NCBI GenBank assembly: GCA_041751955.1
Contig: JBGSIB010000068.1
Location: 1-50,459 of the forward strand
Origin: UBA2040 sp041751955
GTDB taxonomy: Bacteria; Bacteroidota; Bacteroidia; Flavobacteriales_D; Crocinitomicaceae
Direction: 5' to 3'
Length of the DNA: 50,459 bases
Made by a program: the position numbers and the translations under genes
Shown here: positions 7,460-15,429 of the stretch, piece by piece
Layout: each line of letters starts with the position of its first letter
Numbering within the stretch: position 1 is the first letter of the stretch
The notes under the pieces: model-generated
Database searches by the model: none
The model's input: only the letters and a program-made list of their open reading frames with translations
Told to the model about the DNA's origin: nothing

Positions 7460-8332
7460 CTACTTCCCGTTCAACAAAGTCATAATCTCATCCAATCTCG
7501 GTGAAAGAATGATTTCTGTTCTTCGGTTCATGGCTCTACCTTCTGGTGTTGCATTATCTCCTTTCGGAAAATATTCTCCACGACCTGCTGGTGTCACTTG
7601 TTTAGGGTTTACTTTATAACTCCAAGTCAAGACACGAACGACAGAAGCAGCACGGGCTACGCTTAAATCCCAGTTGTCTTTGTATAGCGCTGTTTTAATT
7701 GGAATATTGTCGGTGTGACCTTCAACTAGCACATCGATATCTGGATTTTTCACCAATACATCTGCCAATAATTTTAAAGCTTCAGCACCTTTTTTCTCCA
7801 TTTCAGAACTTCCTGACTGAAACATAAGTTTGTCAGACATCGAAACGTAAACTTTTCCATTTTTTACATCGACCGTTAATTCATCTGAGTTGAATCCCAA
7901 CAAGGCATTTCTCAAGGTGGAATTCAATTTATTCGTAATCGAATCCTGACGATTAATTATAGCGCGCATTTCAGCCAAATCCTTTTCACGATTTTTTAAG
8001 GCAGATTCTCTCTCTTTCAAAGTGCGCATCAATTTGTCTTGGTCGGATGAACTTTGATCAGCTAAGATTTCATATTCTGCTTTCCATTTATCTGTTTCCT
8101 GCATAGAACTTGCGAGTGCCAAGGACACTTCTTCTATATCTTGTTCCAATTCAGCTGTTTTAACTTTTTGAGCATCGAGAGAGGAACACAAACTGTCTCG
8201 CTGAGCAACGGTCGAAAGTAATCTTTTGGATCCTTTCAATTCTTTTTCAGGTTTTTCACCGCATTTATAAATGGGAGCGCAAGATTGCAAAATACCTGTG
8301 ACAATAAGGCTTGTAAGAATAAACTTTTTCAT
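7460..8332 (-). CDS. OmpA-family lipoprotein with coiled coil
   Basis: 290 residues. The lipobox is LQSC (Cys18). A long heptad-rich coiled coil follows (about 45-135), then an OmpA/MotB C-terminal domain (about 150-280) carrying the peptidoglycan-binding signature (VEGHTDNIP, then DLSVARAASVVRVL and AGRGEYFP). Such proteins tether the outer membrane to peptidoglycan, with the coiled coil as a spacer. The gene stands alone on the minus strand, divergent from the glutathione peroxidase gene. A perfect palindrome (8354-8367) lies in the shared upstream region, and the nested repeat array follows the stop. Confidence 0.88.
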   Translation of the reverse strand: MKKFILTSLIVTGILQSCAPIYKCGEKPEKELKGSKRLLSTVAQRDSLCSSLDAQKVKTAELEQDIEEVSLALASSMQETDKWKAEYEILADQSSSDQDKLMRTLKERESALKNREKDLAEMRAIINRQDSITNKLNSTLRNALLGFNSDELTVDVKNGKVYVSMSDKLMFQSGSSEMEKKGAEALKLLADVLVKNPDIDVLVEGHTDNIPIKTALYKDNWDLSVARAASVVRVLTWSYKVNPKQVTPAGRGEYFPKGDNATPEGRAMNRRTEIILSPRLDEIMTLLNGK

Positions 8333-8353
8333 GTTACGATTGTTTTATATGCT

Positions 8354-8367
8354 AGATTACGTAATCT
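8354..8367. promoter_or_regulatory. Perfect 14-bp palindrome in a divergent promoter region
   Basis: AGATTACGTAATCT is fully self-complementary and lies between the divergent starts of the OmpA lipoprotein (8332) and the glutathione peroxidase (8439). It is a plausible operator for a dimeric regulator; the regulator is unknown. Confidence 0.4.
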
Positions 8368-8438
8368 GACACAGCAAGATTCAATATACTAAAAATTTAG
8401 CTTTTTTTGTCGAAAATTGCCATTAACTTTGAAATAAG

Positions 8439-8915
8439 ATGAACATATACAACTTCAACTATACCACGCCGACAGGACAGCAACACAGTTTTCAGGAACT
8501 TAAAGGAAAAGTAATTCTAATCGTAAATACAGCAACCAAATGTGGTTTGACACCTCAGTTCGCTGGATTGCAAGAGTTACATGAAAAATACAAAGATAAA
8601 GGGCTTGTTGTTCTGGGTTTTCCTTGTAATCAATTCATGGGACAAGAACCGTTGAAAGATGAAGAAATGGAGCAAACTTGTGAAATCAATCACGGTGTTA
8701 CGTTTCAGTTAACCAAGAAAATCGACGTGAATGGAAGCAATGCTGATCCGGTATACAAATACCTAAAAAAGAAACTCGGTGGATTTTTGATATCTCGCAT
8801 CAAATGGAATTTCGAAAAATTCATCATTGATAAAAATGGAAATCCCGCCAAACGATTCGCTCCGACTGTTAAACCAGCCGATATGGAAAGTGAGATTGTG
8901 AAGTTGTTGGGGTAG
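8439..8915 (+). CDS. Glutathione peroxidase-family thiol peroxidase
   Basis: 158 residues, the usual length of bacterial GPx-like enzymes. The peroxidatic Cys35 sits in NTATKCGLTP, the second signature is FPCNQFMGQEP (61-71, with Gln69), Cys81 is in the place of the resolving cysteine of thioredoxin-dependent family members, and the WNFEKF motif carries the catalytic Trp and Asn. The enzyme reduces hydrogen peroxide and organic peroxides. Because it is a Cys rather than a selenocysteine enzyme with a resolving Cys, thioredoxin is the likelier reductant than glutathione (family knowledge). It is a single gene with no operon partner. Confidence 0.9.
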   Translation: MNIYNFNYTTPTGQQHSFQELKGKVILIVNTATKCGLTPQFAGLQELHEKYKDKGLVVLGFPCNQFMGQEPLKDEEMEQTCEINHGVTFQLTKKIDVNGSNADPVYKYLKKKLGGFLISRIKWNFEKFIIDKNGNPAKRFAPTVKPADMESEIVKLLG

Positions 8916-8935
8916 GTTTTCTTCATACATTTTGC

Positions 8936-9040
8936 GCCTATGGAACACGAATCCGACCGATTTTACTGATTCTACGGATTTTTTATGCACTTTTTTGATT
9001 TGTTCTAACAGCATGAAACTCTGCTCACTTCGACTTCGGC
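8936..9040. repeat. Low-complexity GATT-periodic intergenic segment
   Basis: About 8950-8985 repeats GATT/GGATT with a period near 10 bases. A second stretch (about 9020-9055) holds repeated CTTCG phrases. Similar short phrases occur as dispersed repeats in Bacteroidota genomes (from memory), so this may be a relic of an interspersed element. It also lies downstream of two converging genes. Confidence 0.3.
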
Positions 9041-9087
9041 TACACGCAGTCTTCGTTATCATCTCAGCTCTCTATTCTCTAAAATTC

Positions 9088-10272
9088 TCAAACAGTTTCA
9101 GAAATACTCTCCAAAATAATCCTACCAGCATCTCTGATTTCCTGTTCTGTAATCGTCAATGGCGGGCTCAAGCGAAAACTGTAAGGATGCGACAAAAACC
9201 AGAAGCTAATCAAACCTTTTTCTAGACAACGCTTCACAACTTTTTCCACTCTTTCAAAACTTTCCATGTCAAAAGCGAACATCATTCCTATCCGTCGCGA
9301 GGCTTTTATTTCTGGATTTGAACCAATTATATCTTGCAATAATTGCCCCAATCTTTCGATTTCATTCCAATCTATTTCCGTAGAAAGTATATCCAAAGTG
9401 GCCGCAGCTGCAGCACAAACCACAGGATTTCCACCAAAAGTGGTAATATGACCCAGCATGGGATTGTAGGTGAATTCTTTTAAATTATCATGCGAGGAAA
9501 CCAAAGCACCAATCGGCAATCCACCACCTAGAGCTTTTCCTAAAGTCAAAACATCTGGAACAATACCAAAATGCTCAAAGGCAAACATTTTTCCTGTTCG
9601 TCCCATTCCGCATTGAATTTCATCGAAAATGAGCAATGCGCCAACTTCGGTGCATTTTTTTCTCAGCGCTTCGAGATACCTTTGGTCTGGAACGCGAACA
9701 CCAGCATCACCTTGAATGGTTTCAAGAAAAACTCCGGCTGTTTTATTTGTAATTTGTTCTAAATCAGATAATTTGTTGTGATGTATAAATCGAATATCGG
9801 GCAGTAAAGGACGGTAATTTAGCTTCTTCGTTTCGTTTCCAGAAATTGATAGCGATCCATTCGTACTGCCGTGATAGGACCCTCTAAAAGAAATGATTTC
9901 TGTTCTACCTGTAACTCTTTTTGCTAATTTGATGGCCGCTTCGTTAGCCTCTGTTCCTGAGTTTACAGGATAGACACAATTTAGAGTATCGGGAAGGAGG
10001 CCAACCAATCTTGCGGACATTTCGAGTGTTGAGTCTTGGATAAACTCACCATAAACCATAACATGTAAATGTCGATCTACTTGCAATTTTATGGCTGAAA
10101 CAACTTTCGGATGACAGTGCCCAACATTGTTCACAGCCACACCGGCAATCATGTCCATGTAGCGCTTTCCGCTTTTATCGTAAATATAAATTCCTTCCGC
10201 TCTATCCACATCAATGAGATAGGGGAAAGGGTTGGTTTGACCTTGAATTCGAAGGAAATCAAGCTCGCTCAT
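9088..10272 (-). CDS. Class III PLP-dependent aminotransferase
   Basis: 394 residues with the fold-type I class III (ornithine/acetylornithine type) signatures: NSGTEANE for phosphate binding (104-111), IFDEIQCGMGRTG with Asp217 contacting the pyridine nitrogen, and the Schiff-base Lys246 in TLGKALGGG. The likely reaction is transamination of an omega-amino or 2-oxo substrate, but the substrate cannot be set from sequence alone. No arginine biosynthesis genes are nearby. It starts two bases after the transketolase C-terminal subunit stop, so it is the last gene of that minus-strand operon. Ornithine or acetylornithine aminotransferase is the nearest general guess. Confidence 0.88.
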   Translation of the reverse strand: MSELDFLRIQGQTNPFPYLIDVDRAEGIYIYDKSGKRYMDMIAGVAVNNVGHCHPKVVSAIKLQVDRHLHVMVYGEFIQDSTLEMSARLVGLLPDTLNCVYPVNSGTEANEAAIKLAKRVTGRTEIISFRGSYHGSTNGSLSISGNETKKLNYRPLLPDIRFIHHNKLSDLEQITNKTAGVFLETIQGDAGVRVPDQRYLEALRKKCTEVGALLIFDEIQCGMGRTGKMFAFEHFGIVPDVLTLGKALGGGLPIGALVSSHDNLKEFTYNPMLGHITTFGGNPVVCAAAAATLDILSTEIDWNEIERLGQLLQDIIGSNPEIKASRRIGMMFAFDMESFERVEKVVKRCLEKGLISFWFLSHPYSFRLSPPLTITEQEIRDAGRIILESISETV

Positions 10273-10274
10273 GA

Positions 10275-11228
10275 TTATCCTTTTCGTTGGATGGCGCGCA
10301 TAGCTGCATCAACAACATCTTGTGTATCTATGCCGTATTTGGTCATCAAAGCCATCGGTTCTCCAGATTCACCAAATGTGTCGTGAACACCCACATATTC
10401 TTGTGGAGCCAACATTTTTTGTATCAAAACTTGAGCAACGGAATCACCTAAACCGCCATTGACCATGTGTTCTTCAGCCGTAACGACACAGCCCGTTTTG
10501 CCAACAGATTTCAATAGTGTTTCTTCATCCAAAGGCTTGATGGTGTGCATGTTAATCAATTCAGCTTTGATGCCTTTTTCAGCCAATATTTTTATGGCTT
10601 CGATGGATTTCCAAACCAAATGTCCACAAGCTACAATTGTAACATCGCTTCCTTCGGTTAATACGTCTGCTTTTCCAATCACAAATTTAGCATCAGGACG
10701 AACGAAAATTGGCATAACAGGACGACCAAATCTTAAATAAACTGGTCCTTCAAAATCTGCAATGGCTATGGTGGCTTGTTTGGTTTGATTGAAATCAGCC
10801 GGAACTATTACTGTCATATTCGGCAACATTTTCATCAAGCCAATATCTTCCAAAATTTGATGTGTTGCTCCATCTTCTCCCAAAGTCAAACCGGCATGAG
10901 AAGCACAAATTTTCACGTTCTTTTTAGAGTAGGCGATGGACTGACGGATTTGGTCATAAACACGCCCTGTCGAGAAATTGGCAAAGGTTCCTGTAAAAGG
11001 AATTTTCCCGCCAATGGTCAAACCTGCTGCCATTCCCATCATGTTTGCTTCGGCAATTCCAACCTGAAAAAATCGCTCAGGAAAGTCTTTTTCAAAAGCG
11101 TTCATTTTCAAGGAACCTGTTAAATCTGCACAGAGGGCAACGACATTTTCATGGCTTTTCCCCAATTCATGCAATCCTTCACCAAATCCTGAGCGGGTGT
11201 CTTTGTGACCAAATATTTCGAAATCCAT
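10275..11228 (-). CDS. Transketolase, C-terminal subunit
   Basis: 317 residues, matching the pyrimidine-binding plus C-terminal domains of a split transketolase. The pyrimidine domain spans about 1-170, with the conserved glutamate phrase VGIAEANMMGMAAGL, the FTGTFANF loop and HAGLTLGEDGATHQ. The C-terminal Rossmann-like domain follows (about 185-317). With its partner (12588-13430) it should form the alpha2beta2 enzyme that moves two-carbon ketol units in the pentose phosphate pathway, using thiamine diphosphate. Unusually, the partner is not adjacent: the VWA gene lies between them. The aminotransferase gene follows two bases later. Confidence 0.9.
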   Translation of the reverse strand: MDFEIFGHKDTRSGFGEGLHELGKSHENVVALCADLTGSLKMNAFEKDFPERFFQVGIAEANMMGMAAGLTIGGKIPFTGTFANFSTGRVYDQIRQSIAYSKKNVKICASHAGLTLGEDGATHQILEDIGLMKMLPNMTVIVPADFNQTKQATIAIADFEGPVYLRFGRPVMPIFVRPDAKFVIGKADVLTEGSDVTIVACGHLVWKSIEAIKILAEKGIKAELINMHTIKPLDEETLLKSVGKTGCVVTAEEHMVNGGLGDSVAQVLIQKMLAPQEYVGVHDTFGESGEPMALMTKYGIDTQDVVDAAMRAIQRKG

Positions 11229-11237
11229 TTCTTTTAT

Positions 11238-12587
11238 TTATAAATTAACGCTTGTTGTTTTGTTGGAATATATCCTTATTTCTTTTTCAACTGTTTGGTC
11301 CGCTGAACGACCGTCCTTATGTCGATAAACTACTTTGTAAGTTCCGGGTTGAAGATACCATTGCCCAGATCTGGAGGAAAGATCGAGATTACAAACCCAT
11401 TCGAATGTTCCATCGTCTCGAACAACAAATATTTGTCCCACAATCTCTCTGCCCACTCTGTAACTGAACGAGCCTGGCGCTTCAATATCTATTGTGCTTG
11501 TGCTACTTTGCGTAACAGTTACCTTTCTGGTCATTCTTGGTAAAGTGAGTATTTCAACGTCATATTCACCCACAATGTACTTATCTGTTGTGTTGATTTG
11601 TTGCACATTGATGGTCTTATCATCCGTTGGTAAGGTAATTCTCGTTTCAATAGAATAAGGCCTCGTTCCGCCAAGCAGTCGGAATTTCATAAATCCTTGA
11701 GGTGCATCAACGACGATAATGTTGTGTGTGTTCTTTTGAAGAATAATTGCTTTTTTCTCAATTTTCGGTAAAGTATTCACCACCAAATCATAGTTGTATT
11801 GAGGGTCAATATTCAAAGTGTCAGGATTGCCAAATTTGTTGATGGTATGCATATAAGTGTACATCAACTCTTTCGTTCCAGCTTTGTACAAAAACATGGT
11901 TACGTTGGTTTCTTTCGGCTGTTTTTGGATGTTATTCAAGTTTATCTGAACGGTTGTATTGAGAACGGCTTTGGAAATCACGTTTTTGAGAACATTTTTG
12001 AAAGCATCTTTGGTTTCTGCTTCAGAATAGGTTCCGATACAATTGAATTTTTCTAAATAAGAAAGGTCCAAACCCAATCCGATAACAAAAGGGGTGATTT
12101 TTACGCCTTTATCTTTTAATTTTTGAGCAATAACGCAGGGATCATTGTCACAAGCTTCCAATCCATCAGTAATAAGAATGATGACATTTCTCGTAGTCAT
12201 ATCAGGAAAATCGCCCGCTGCCGCTTCCAAAGATCGTGCTATGGGCGTTGTTCCTTTGGCCTGTATGGATTTAATTCGGTTTTTTACTTTATCAAAATTA
12301 TCAGATGAAAAAGGAACTTCAAGTTTGGTATCGTTACAATCTTGAAAAGTAGCTGTGATAGGCGATTGATGACCGTAAACTCGCAGAGCAATTTCCAGAT
12401 TTCCGACACCTCTTAGACTATCTACTGTAGCGGCCAAAAGTTCTTTTGCGGTTTCTATGCGGGTCTGCTTTCCCCAACTCGCATTCATCGAATTAGAGGC
12501 ATCCAATATGAAAAGGATTCTCGTTTTTTCTTGCCCCCAACTCAAGCTGGCGAAACAACAAAAAAATATGATGATTAAATGTTTCAA
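11238..12587 (-). CDS. Secreted von Willebrand factor A domain protein
   Basis: 449 residues from a TTG start that directly abuts the upstream transketolase stop (TAATTG). The start is chosen because it gives a signal peptide (1-18, ending SWG). The VWA domain spans about 20-210, with an intact MIDAS: DASNS (29-33), the GTTP threonine loop and ITDGLE. Paired cysteines appear around CDNDPC and FNC. The C-terminal half is three beta-rich modules resembling repeated Ig-like or carboxypeptidase-regulatory folds (about 215-449). The likely role is metal-dependent protein binding in the periplasm or on the surface. Its place between two cytosolic transketolase subunits is odd and has no obvious functional reason. 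Confidence 0.85.
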   Translation of the reverse strand: MKHLIIIFFCCFASLSWGQEKTRILFILDASNSMNASWGKQTRIETAKELLAATVDSLRGVGNLEIALRVYGHQSPITATFQDCNDTKLEVPFSSDNFDKVKNRIKSIQAKGTTPIARSLEAAAGDFPDMTTRNVIILITDGLEACDNDPCVIAQKLKDKGVKITPFVIGLGLDLSYLEKFNCIGTYSEAETKDAFKNVLKNVISKAVLNTTVQINLNNIQKQPKETNVTMFLYKAGTKELMYTYMHTINKFGNPDTLNIDPQYNYDLVVNTLPKIEKKAIILQKNTHNIIVVDAPQGFMKFRLLGGTRPYSIETRITLPTDDKTINVQQINTTDKYIVGEYDVEILTLPRMTRKVTVTQSSTSTIDIEAPGSFSYRVGREIVGQIFVVRDDGTFEWVCNLDLSSRSGQWYLQPGTYKVVYRHKDGRSADQTVEKEIRIYSNKTTSVNL

Positions 12588-13430
12588 TTAATAATCTCCA
12601 AGTGTTTCTTCTAATTGATTCAAAGCGTCAGCCAATTGTTCTGGATTTGGTGCCACACCATGCCATTTGTGGGACCCCATCATGTAATCAATTCCTTGAC
12701 CCATTTCGGTTTTCATAATGATTACAATCGGTTTACCATTTCCTGTCATAGACTTCGCTTTTGCCAAAGTATCTTTTATTTCGTCCACATTGTGTCCGTC
12801 CATATGCAATACTTCCCAACCAAAGGCTTGCCATTTTTGTGCCAAATTGCCCAAATCCATTACATCCTCAACGTCACCATCTATTTGGCGACCATTGTAG
12901 TCTATCGTTGCAATTACATTATCTACCTTTTTCGCTGCCGCATAAATAGCGGCTTCCCAAATCTGACCTTCTTGCAATTCACCGTCACCATGAAGGGTAT
13001 AAACGATTGAGTTGTCCTGGTTTAATTTCTTCGCCTCGGCTGCACCTAAAGCCACAGACAATCCTTGTCCTAAAGAACCAGATGCCATGCGAATACCTGA
13101 TAAATTTTTATCAGTTGATGGATGTCCTTGTAATCGAGAAGAAATTTTTCTGAAAGTCGCCAACTCACTTACTGGGAAATAACCTGATCTAGCCAAAACA
13201 CTGTACCAAACTGGAGAAATATGTCCGTTGGAAAGAAAAAATAAATCTTCTCCAATTCCATTCATGTTGAAAGGAGAAGGGGTGTGTTTCATTTGATTAA
13301 AATACAAGGTCGCTAAAAAATCTGTACAACCCAAGGAGCCTCCAGGATGTCCTGAATTAACGGCGGAAACCATTCTTACAATGTCTCTTCTGACTTGCGA
13401 TGCGATTTTATTAATTTCAACTGTATCCAT
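12588..13430 (-). CDS. Transketolase, N-terminal subunit
   Basis: 280 residues from ATG 13430. The frame is open further upstream to 13493, but that extension reads like spacer and lacks family similarity. It has the thiamine-diphosphate domain: SGHPGGSLG near the start, the FLSNGH and GSLGQGLSVALG loops, and the GDG...N cofactor motif (from HGDGELQEGQ to IDYNGRQ). The length fits the N-terminal half of a split transketolase. It is first in a minus-strand operon with the VWA gene, the C-terminal subunit and an aminotransferase. The promoter lies in the region shared with gapA, which contains a perfect 16-bp palindrome. Confidence 0.9.
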   Translation of the reverse strand: MDTVEINKIASQVRRDIVRMVSAVNSGHPGGSLGCTDFLATLYFNQMKHTPSPFNMNGIGEDLFFLSNGHISPVWYSVLARSGYFPVSELATFRKISSRLQGHPSTDKNLSGIRMASGSLGQGLSVALGAAEAKKLNQDNSIVYTLHGDGELQEGQIWEAAIYAAAKKVDNVIATIDYNGRQIDGDVEDVMDLGNLAQKWQAFGWEVLHMDGHNVDEIKDTLAKAKSMTGNGKPIVIIMKTEMGQGIDYMMGSHKWHGVAPNPEQLADALNQLEETLGDY

Positions 13431-13510
13431 GCTATTTTTAAAAATGAAATATGTGCCAACAAATGTAACCATCATTTGAAGATTTGGGTACAATAAAGGC
13501 GGTTGAAACG

Positions 13511-13526
13511 TGAACAGTACTGTTCA
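13511..13526. promoter_or_regulatory. Perfect 16-bp palindrome between transketolase and gapA
   Basis: TGAACAGTACTGTTCA is fully self-complementary. It lies 81 bases before the transketolase ATG (13430, minus strand) and 88 bases before the gapA ATG (13614, plus strand). Both genes are in central carbon metabolism, so shared control is plausible. The half-site TGAACAGT also occurs at 2629-2636. Confidence 0.5.
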
Positions 13527-13613
13527 TTTATCAACAATTCTTCTGTATAAAGCTTTCTAGTTTTTAAGAGGCGAAGTCAATGAATTAGTCTTAATTTTAA
13601 AGAAAAAAGAAAG

Positions 13614-14600
13614 ATGAAAATAGGAGTGAATGGATTTGGGCGCATTGGCCGATATTTTACACGAATCATGTTGACACGTGACGACATGCAGGTGGCAGTT
13701 GTGAACGATTTGGCCGATATCAATACACTTGCTCATTTGTTTAAATACGATAGTGTTCACGGCCGTTTAGCACAGTCTTTTCGAATAGAAGGTCAAAAAA
13801 TGATTTTCGAGAATGGTAAGGAAATTCTTTTTACACAAGAACGTGAACCATCAAATATCCCTTGGGGAATCAACGGAGTTTCCACGGTGGTAGAGTCTAC
13901 AGGAATTTTTCGGACAGAAGAGCAAGCGCGAATGCATTTGTTGGGTGGCGCAAAAAAAGTAGTACTGTCCGCACCGGCAAAAGGGGAAATGAAAACGATT
14001 GTTCTCGGCGTAAATGAAAATGAACTAGCGGATGATGACGTCATAGTCTCTAACGCTTCTTGTACTACAAATAATGCCGCACCAATGGTTAAAGTACTGA
14101 AGGATTTCCTCGAAATAGAAAGTGCTTATATTACCACTGTGCATAGTTTTACTTCTGATCAAAGATTACATGACGCACCGCACAGTGATTTGAGAAGAGC
14201 AAGAGCAGCAACTTTATCAATCGTTCCAACTACGACGGGTGCGGCTAAAGCCATAACCAAAATATTTCCTGATTTGGAGGGCAAGATTGGTGGTTGTGGA
14301 ATCCGAGTTCCGGTTCCAGATGGTTCCATGACGGATTTAACCTTGGTTGTCAAAACACCTCCTACTATTGACGTGATCAACCAAGCCATGAAAAACGCCT
14401 CTGAAAATGAGCTGAAAGGTATTTTAGGATACACTGAGGACCCAATTGTTTCGGTTGATATTATAGACAGTAGTTACAGCTGTTTGTTCGATGCTCAGCT
14501 AACATCTGTTATTGGCAATATGGTGAAGGTTGTCGGTTGGTATGACAATGAGGCGGGCTACAGTAATCGCTTGGTTGAACTTGTAGCGAGAATAGGGTAA
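13614..14600 (+). CDS. gapA: Glyceraldehyde-3-phosphate dehydrogenase
   Basis: 328 residues. The N-terminal Rossmann motif is NGFGRIGR (6-13). Asp32 favours NAD. The catalytic Cys150 sits in SNASCTTN with His177 as its partner (TTVHSFTSDQ). The phosphate-binding phrases TTTGAAKA and GCGIRVPVPDGS and the C-terminal WYDNEAGYSNR are intact. The enzyme oxidises glyceraldehyde 3-phosphate to 1,3-bisphosphoglycerate. Residues 40-80 are more divergent than in textbook GapA, so it may be one of two paralogues, perhaps a gluconeogenic or type I variant. It is a single gene ended by a strong bidirectional terminator. Confidence 0.93.
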   Translation: MKIGVNGFGRIGRYFTRIMLTRDDMQVAVVNDLADINTLAHLFKYDSVHGRLAQSFRIEGQKMIFENGKEILFTQEREPSNIPWGINGVSTVVESTGIFRTEEQARMHLLGGAKKVVLSAPAKGEMKTIVLGVNENELADDDVIVSNASCTTNNAAPMVKVLKDFLEIESAYITTVHSFTSDQRLHDAPHSDLRRARAATLSIVPTTTGAAKAITKIFPDLEGKIGGCGIRVPVPDGSMTDLTLVVKTPPTIDVINQAMKNASENELKGILGYTEDPIVSVDIIDSSYSCLFDAQLTSVIGNMVKVVGWYDNEAGYSNRLVELVARIG

Positions 14601-14630
14601 TTAAATTTCAAATTATTTATCATAAAAAAA

Positions 14631-14649
14631 GGGGATGAATTTCATCCCC
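14631..14649. terminator. Bidirectional hairpin terminator
   Basis: GGGGATGA (14631-14638) pairs with TCATCCCC (14642-14649) around a 3-base loop. It has A's on the left and T's on the right and lies between the converging gapA and the 14671-15243 lipoprotein. Confidence 0.85.
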
Positions 14650-14670
14650 TTTTCGTGTTTTATTTTTTTC

Positions 14671-15243
14671 TTAATTATCTGTACAAGCTTGAAGATTGTA
14701 GTAAATTTTCTGTGGTGTACATCCTCCTGCAAAAGGGAACGGAGTACCTACTCCATAAGAACATTGTGAATCAAGAATACCACAAGTTATTTTGTTTACT
14801 TTCAAGACATCCGCCTGAGCAACAACAACGATTTGCCCAGTCAAGTTACCTCTTGGAATTCTCAAGGTATACAATTCGGTATCCCATGGATGTGTTAATT
14901 TGTATGGAAAATCGTTGGTTTTTGGTGTTCCATTCGCATTCAAGGGAATTCCTGACTCGTAACCAATATAGATTTTCGTTCTGTCTAAAATCCAATTACC
15001 CGCAACTTGGTATGTCACTTCGATTTTATCAAAATTGTTTGAAATTGTCACAGTTCCTATCTCAATATCAGAAGCTGTTCTTTGAACAACCGATTTAGCT
15101 GTTCCACAGTTATAATAGTCCAAGGCAGAATTTGTATCTTCTGAACTTTCAATTTTTCCTAATTGGGTATTGTTTATTTCTTTTTGACACGCCGATAAAG
15201 TGACAGCAACTAATCCTACGAAAAGGATAGACTTTATATTCAT
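14671..15243 (-). CDS. Lipoprotein of unknown function
   Basis: 190 residues with lipobox LSAC (Cys19). The mature part is beta-rich with several paired cysteines (YNCG, ITCG, SQCS, GGCTP, QAC), suggesting disulfides outside the cytoplasm. A central IgG-like strand pattern (about 60-150) includes a short hydrophobic strand, GQIVVVAQADV. The end carries the PQKIYYNL phrase. I do not recognise a named family. It is a single gene sharing a terminator with gapA. Role unknown, probably outer-membrane surface. Confidence 0.75.
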   Translation of the reverse strand: MNIKSILFVGLVAVTLSACQKEINNTQLGKIESSEDTNSALDYYNCGTAKSVVQRTASDIEIGTVTISNNFDKIEVTYQVAGNWILDRTKIYIGYESGIPLNANGTPKTNDFPYKLTHPWDTELYTLRIPRGNLTGQIVVVAQADVLKVNKITCGILDSQCSYGVGTPFPFAGGCTPQKIYYNLQACTDN

Positions 15244-15429
15244 AACTCTAGTTTTTTTATGTTAGTTTAAAATCTAGGTATGATGAAAACTTCGACGAAT
15301 CCAAAAAAACTAGGATTCAATGGATGTTATCAGCAGACCACGAGCAAAAATAAACATTATTTTGTGAATGAAAAATATTTTCCAAATTTTCTTCTTTGAA
15401 TATATGTTTTTTTATCCTAAATTAAGTAA

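Noticed and set aside
7269..7619. Open frames on the plus strand across the repeat array and the OmpA gene
   Set aside because: They consist of translated repeat units and run antisense to the OmpA lipoprotein.
8932..9225. Plus-strand ORF in the gap and aminotransferase
   Set aside because: Shadow of the aminotransferase 3' end and low-complexity repeats; no signal or domain.
13511..13526. LexA/SOS box
   Set aside because: The sequence has no published match for a Bacteroidota LexA site that I can cite, and the flanking genes are metabolic.
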